Of a stretch of 64,000 nt of DNA, positions 62,012 through 64,000 are shown in pieces; positions within the stretch are counted from its first letter, which is position 1, and every line of letters begins with the position of its first letter. The stretch lies in contig NZ_WKJQ01000001.1 of NCBI RefSeq assembly GCF_009674625.1, positions 1,178,001 through 1,242,000 on the forward strand, read 5' to 3'. The DNA is from Haloferax marinum (GTDB taxonomy: Archaea; Halobacteriota; Halobacteria; Halobacteriales; Haloferacaceae). The notes below the pieces were generated by a model. The model was not told the DNA's origin and did not search any database. It was given only the letters and a program-made list of their open reading frames with translations. The translations under genes and the position numbers were made by a program.

Positions 62012-63223
62012 ATGACGACCGTTCTCGTGACCGATGGGCAGGGTCGAACCGCGCTCGCAATCGCTCGGTCACTGGGTCGCCACGGCGTGCGCGTCGTCTG
62101 TGGTGCGTCGACTCGACTGGCGACCACGTTCGCCTCGAAACACGTCGACGAACGGTTCGTCTATCCAGACCCACGGGTGTCCCCCGACGCCTTCGTCAGC
62201 GCACTCTACTCGTACCTCCAGAACAACGACGTCGACGTGCTCCTCCCGGTCGACCACGAGACGACCTACCTCGTCAACCAAAACCGGGGGTTACTGGCGG
62301 AACACACGGTGGTTCCAGTCGCCGGTGCCGACTCGTTCGACCGCCTCGTGCGGAAGGATTTCGTGATGGACCGAGCAGCGGCGTTGGGAATCCCACATCC
62401 GAAGACGGTCTATCCCACGAGTGCCGACGAAGCAGACGAGTTAGCCTCGGAACTGACGTTTCCGGTCGTCGTCAAACCACGAACGTCGGCAGGGTCGAAA
62501 GGAATTCAGTACGTCGACGACCCGTCGACGCTCCGGGAGGCGTACCAGGCAGTGAGTCGGTGGGATTCGGCCCCGATAATCCAAGAACAGGTCCCGAGAG
62601 ACGGTCGCGGGATGGGAGCGGCGTTCCTCCGGTGGGACGGCGAGATAAAAGCCCGATTCGAGTATCAGCGACTCCGCGAGTTTCCGCCGAGTGGTGGTCC
62701 GTCGACACTCCGCGAGAGTATCCACGACGACCGACTGTTCGAAGCGGGAAAGAAACTCCTCGAAGACGTGGACTGGCAGGGTGTCGCCATGGTCGAGTTC
62801 AAAAACGACCCGCGGACGGGTACGCCGAAGTTGCTCGAAGTGAACCCTCGGTTCTGGGGGTCGCTCCACCTCCCGTATCGCGCCGGCGTCGAGTTTCCGT
62901 GGCTCTTGGTGCAGTGCGCACTGGGAGAGGACCCCGACCCCGTGCTGATGTATCCCGCCGGTGTTCGCTGTCGGTACTTGCTCCCTGGCGACCTGATAAA
63001 CCTGTTCAGCAGACGCGACAAAGCCGCCCTCCGAGAGTTCTTCCCCCTCGTCGAAGACGGGGTCTACTTCGATATCATCGACCGGTCGGACCCACTCCCA
63101 GCAGTCGTCCAACTCGCCTCGATGGCACGGCAGTCACTCGACTATCTGCCGTCACGGCGGTCGGCACCGAAACCGACGACGGTTATCCCCACCGAGATGG
63201 ACTCGATTACTTCCCGTCGGTGA
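62012..63223 (+). CDS. ATP-grasp family enzyme
   Basis: The 403 residues resemble ATP-grasp ligases of the carbamoyl-phosphate-synthase/D-ala-D-ala-ligase type: TTVLVTDGQGRTALAIARSL at the N-terminal domain, VVKPRTSAGSKGIQYVDDPS (ATP-binding loop with conserved Lys, about 152-171), and EVNPRFWGSLHLPYRAGVEF (metal-binding Glu/Asn) near residue 280. It should join a carboxylate and an amine or thiol using ATP. The substrate cannot be inferred. The gene has the DehI-like gene 40 bases behind it. Confidence 0.85.
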   Translation: MTTVLVTDGQGRTALAIARSLGRHGVRVVCGASTRLATTFASKHVDERFVYPDPRVSPDAFVSALYSYLQNNDVDVLLPVDHETTYLVNQNRGLLAEHTVVPVAGADSFDRLVRKDFVMDRAAALGIPHPKTVYPTSADEADELASELTFPVVVKPRTSAGSKGIQYVDDPSTLREAYQAVSRWDSAPIIQEQVPRDGRGMGAAFLRWDGEIKARFEYQRLREFPPSGGPSTLRESIHDDRLFEAGKKLLEDVDWQGVAMVEFKNDPRTGTPKLLEVNPRFWGSLHLPYRAGVEFPWLLVQCALGEDPDPVLMYPAGVRCRYLLPGDLINLFSRRDKAALREFFPLVEDGVYFDIIDRSDPLPAVVQLASMARQSLDYLPSRRSAPKPTTVIPTEMDSITSRR

Positions 63224-63263
63224 CAGAACGACTATCACCTCACCGACTGTGTGAATTACCATC

Positions 63264-64000
63264 ATGACTATCGACGTGAGCAAGCAGGTGTACGAATCAG
63301 AGGCGACTGGCTGGCAGCGTGGACTGTACGACGACATCAAGACGACGTTTCGGGCCCCGGTCGTCAACTGGTTCTTCCGGACACTCATGGCCAACCAACC
63401 GGAGTTTCTCCGATACGCGTGGGGGCAACTCAAACCAGCCTTCGAGACACGAGCGTTCGCCCAGTACGAGGTGACGTATCGCGATACGGTTCTTTCTGTC
63501 CTCGAAGACGACCACGCACTGCCACAGTACACCCCAACTGCCGTCGGTGTCTCCCCGGCGGAGTTCCGCGAAGCACGTGGACAACTCGCGACACTCGACA
63601 CGGTGATTCCTCGCCTCGCCTTCGTCTTCGAGCTACTCGACACCGCGCTCTCCGGCGACGCTGTTGGTTCGTCCCCCAGCGAGGGGTGGGAATCGACTGC
63701 ACCCTTCCCCGACCTCGACCGAGAACAGAGTCGGTCGGTCACGATGACTCCATTCGAGGACGTACCCGACTCACTGGCGGATACAGTAACTGCCATTCAG
63801 AACCTTCACGGATTCGACTCGGGCCTCCCGACGATCTACCGAAGTCTCGCCCAGTGGCCGTCTCTTCTCGATACGATGTGGAACGACCTCGAATCGGTTC
63901 TCGAATCGGACGCGTTCGAGGTGGCCTGCGTCTCGTCGTGGTCGCACGCCGAAGCGCACGTCTCGTCGCTCCCCTACACACCGCGACTCGCCCCGTCTGA
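63264..64000 (+). CDS. DehI-type (halocarboxylic acid dehydrogenase) family protein, truncated at the window edge
   Basis: The visible 245 residues match the haloarchaeal DehI family, which is named for 2-haloacid dehalogenases: VYESEATGWQRGLYDDIKTT, FRAPVVNWFFRTLMANQPEF, LRYAWGQLKPAFETRAFAQY and LPTIYRSLAQWPSLLDTMWN. In the bacterial enzyme a water-mediated dehalogenation of 2-haloalkanoates occurs; haloarchaeal members may have another role. The reading frame is open to base 64000. Short spacing suggests co-transcription with the ATP-grasp gene. Confidence 0.85.
   Translation, partial: MTIDVSKQVYESEATGWQRGLYDDIKTTFRAPVVNWFFRTLMANQPEFLRYAWGQLKPAFETRAFAQYEVTYRDTVLSVLEDDHALPQYTPTAVGVSPAEFREARGQLATLDTVIPRLAFVFELLDTALSGDAVGSSPSEGWESTAPFPDLDREQSRSVTMTPFEDVPDSLADTVTAIQNLHGFDSGLPTIYRSLAQWPSLLDTMWNDLESVLESDAFEVACVSSWSHAEAHVSSLPYTPRLAPS

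Overview
The window comes from a haloarchaeon, most likely of the Haloferax / Haloferacaceae group. The proteins are strongly acidic and the DNA is GC-rich. Many genes have a TATA box 25-32 bases before the start codon, as in leaderless haloarchaeal transcripts. The genes are archaeal: eL43 (L37Ae), RNA polymerase subunit P, Pcc1 and prefoldin beta, Orc1/Cdc6, Pth2, TruD, archaeal pantoate kinase and phosphopantothenate synthetase, the ThiR repressor, DUF2070, and haloarchaeal class III PHA genes with PhaR and PhaP. From memory, not a search, the order of the core genes resembles part of the Haloferax volcanii chromosome.

Layout. 0-4.7 kb: end of a UPF0175 gene, a SHOCT protein, the two archaeal CoA enzymes (pantoate kinase, phosphopantothenate synthetase), a membrane molybdopterin oxidoreductase and a glutathionyl-hydroquinone-reductase-like protein. 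5-9.7 kb: an acetoin/2-oxoacid dehydrogenase locus (E1 alpha, E1 beta, AcoX) facing an E2 with three E3-binding domains. 9.8-19.1 kb: housekeeping genes (methyltransferase, ThiR, Dcd, Pth2, TruD, DUF2103), then a PfkB kinase facing a BtpA protein. 19.3-24.1 kb: a polyhydroxyalkanoate locus, with a small winged-helix protein, PhaB and PhaJ-like genes on the minus strand and phaR-phaP-phaE-phaC on the plus strand. 24.2-34.2 kb: epimerase, then a translation/transcription cluster (eL43, RpoP, Pcc1, PfdB, DUF3194), zinc finger protein, DUF2070, GMP synthase amidotransferase subunit, HNH protein, DUF192, a LeuA/CimA synthase behind a leaderless small ORF, and an archaeal riboflavin-pathway reductase.

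34.2-45.3 kb looks like an accessory insertion ending at a tRNA-Ser(CGA) gene. It holds a three-gene ABC importer, a 4,5-dihydroxyphthalate-decarboxylase-like protein, a UbiD decarboxylase, an isochorismatase-like cysteine hydrolase, a flavodoxin-like protein, a VOC protein, a CTP-dependent riboflavin kinase fused to a broken HAD domain, and UbiX. Riboflavin kinase makes FMN, UbiX prenylates FMN, and UbiD needs prenyl-FMN, so cofactor supply and the enzyme that uses it sit together. The likely role is uptake and (de)carboxylation of an aromatic or heteroaromatic acid. This is the best candidate for an undescribed system in the window.

45.4-50 kb: MoxR ATPase facing a DUF4129/DUF58 membrane-protein operon. 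50.0-51.95 kb: an Orc1/Cdc6 gene behind six copies of an 18-bp motif, a candidate replication origin. 52-57 kb: a small membrane protein, a methyltransferase, another membrane protein and the two permeases and binding protein of a peptide-type (Dpp/Opp) ABC importer. 57.2-59.9 kb: its fused two-ATPase protein. 60-64 kb: hypothetical proteins, a MoaD-like protein without a diglycine end, an ATP-grasp enzyme and the start of a DehI-type gene.
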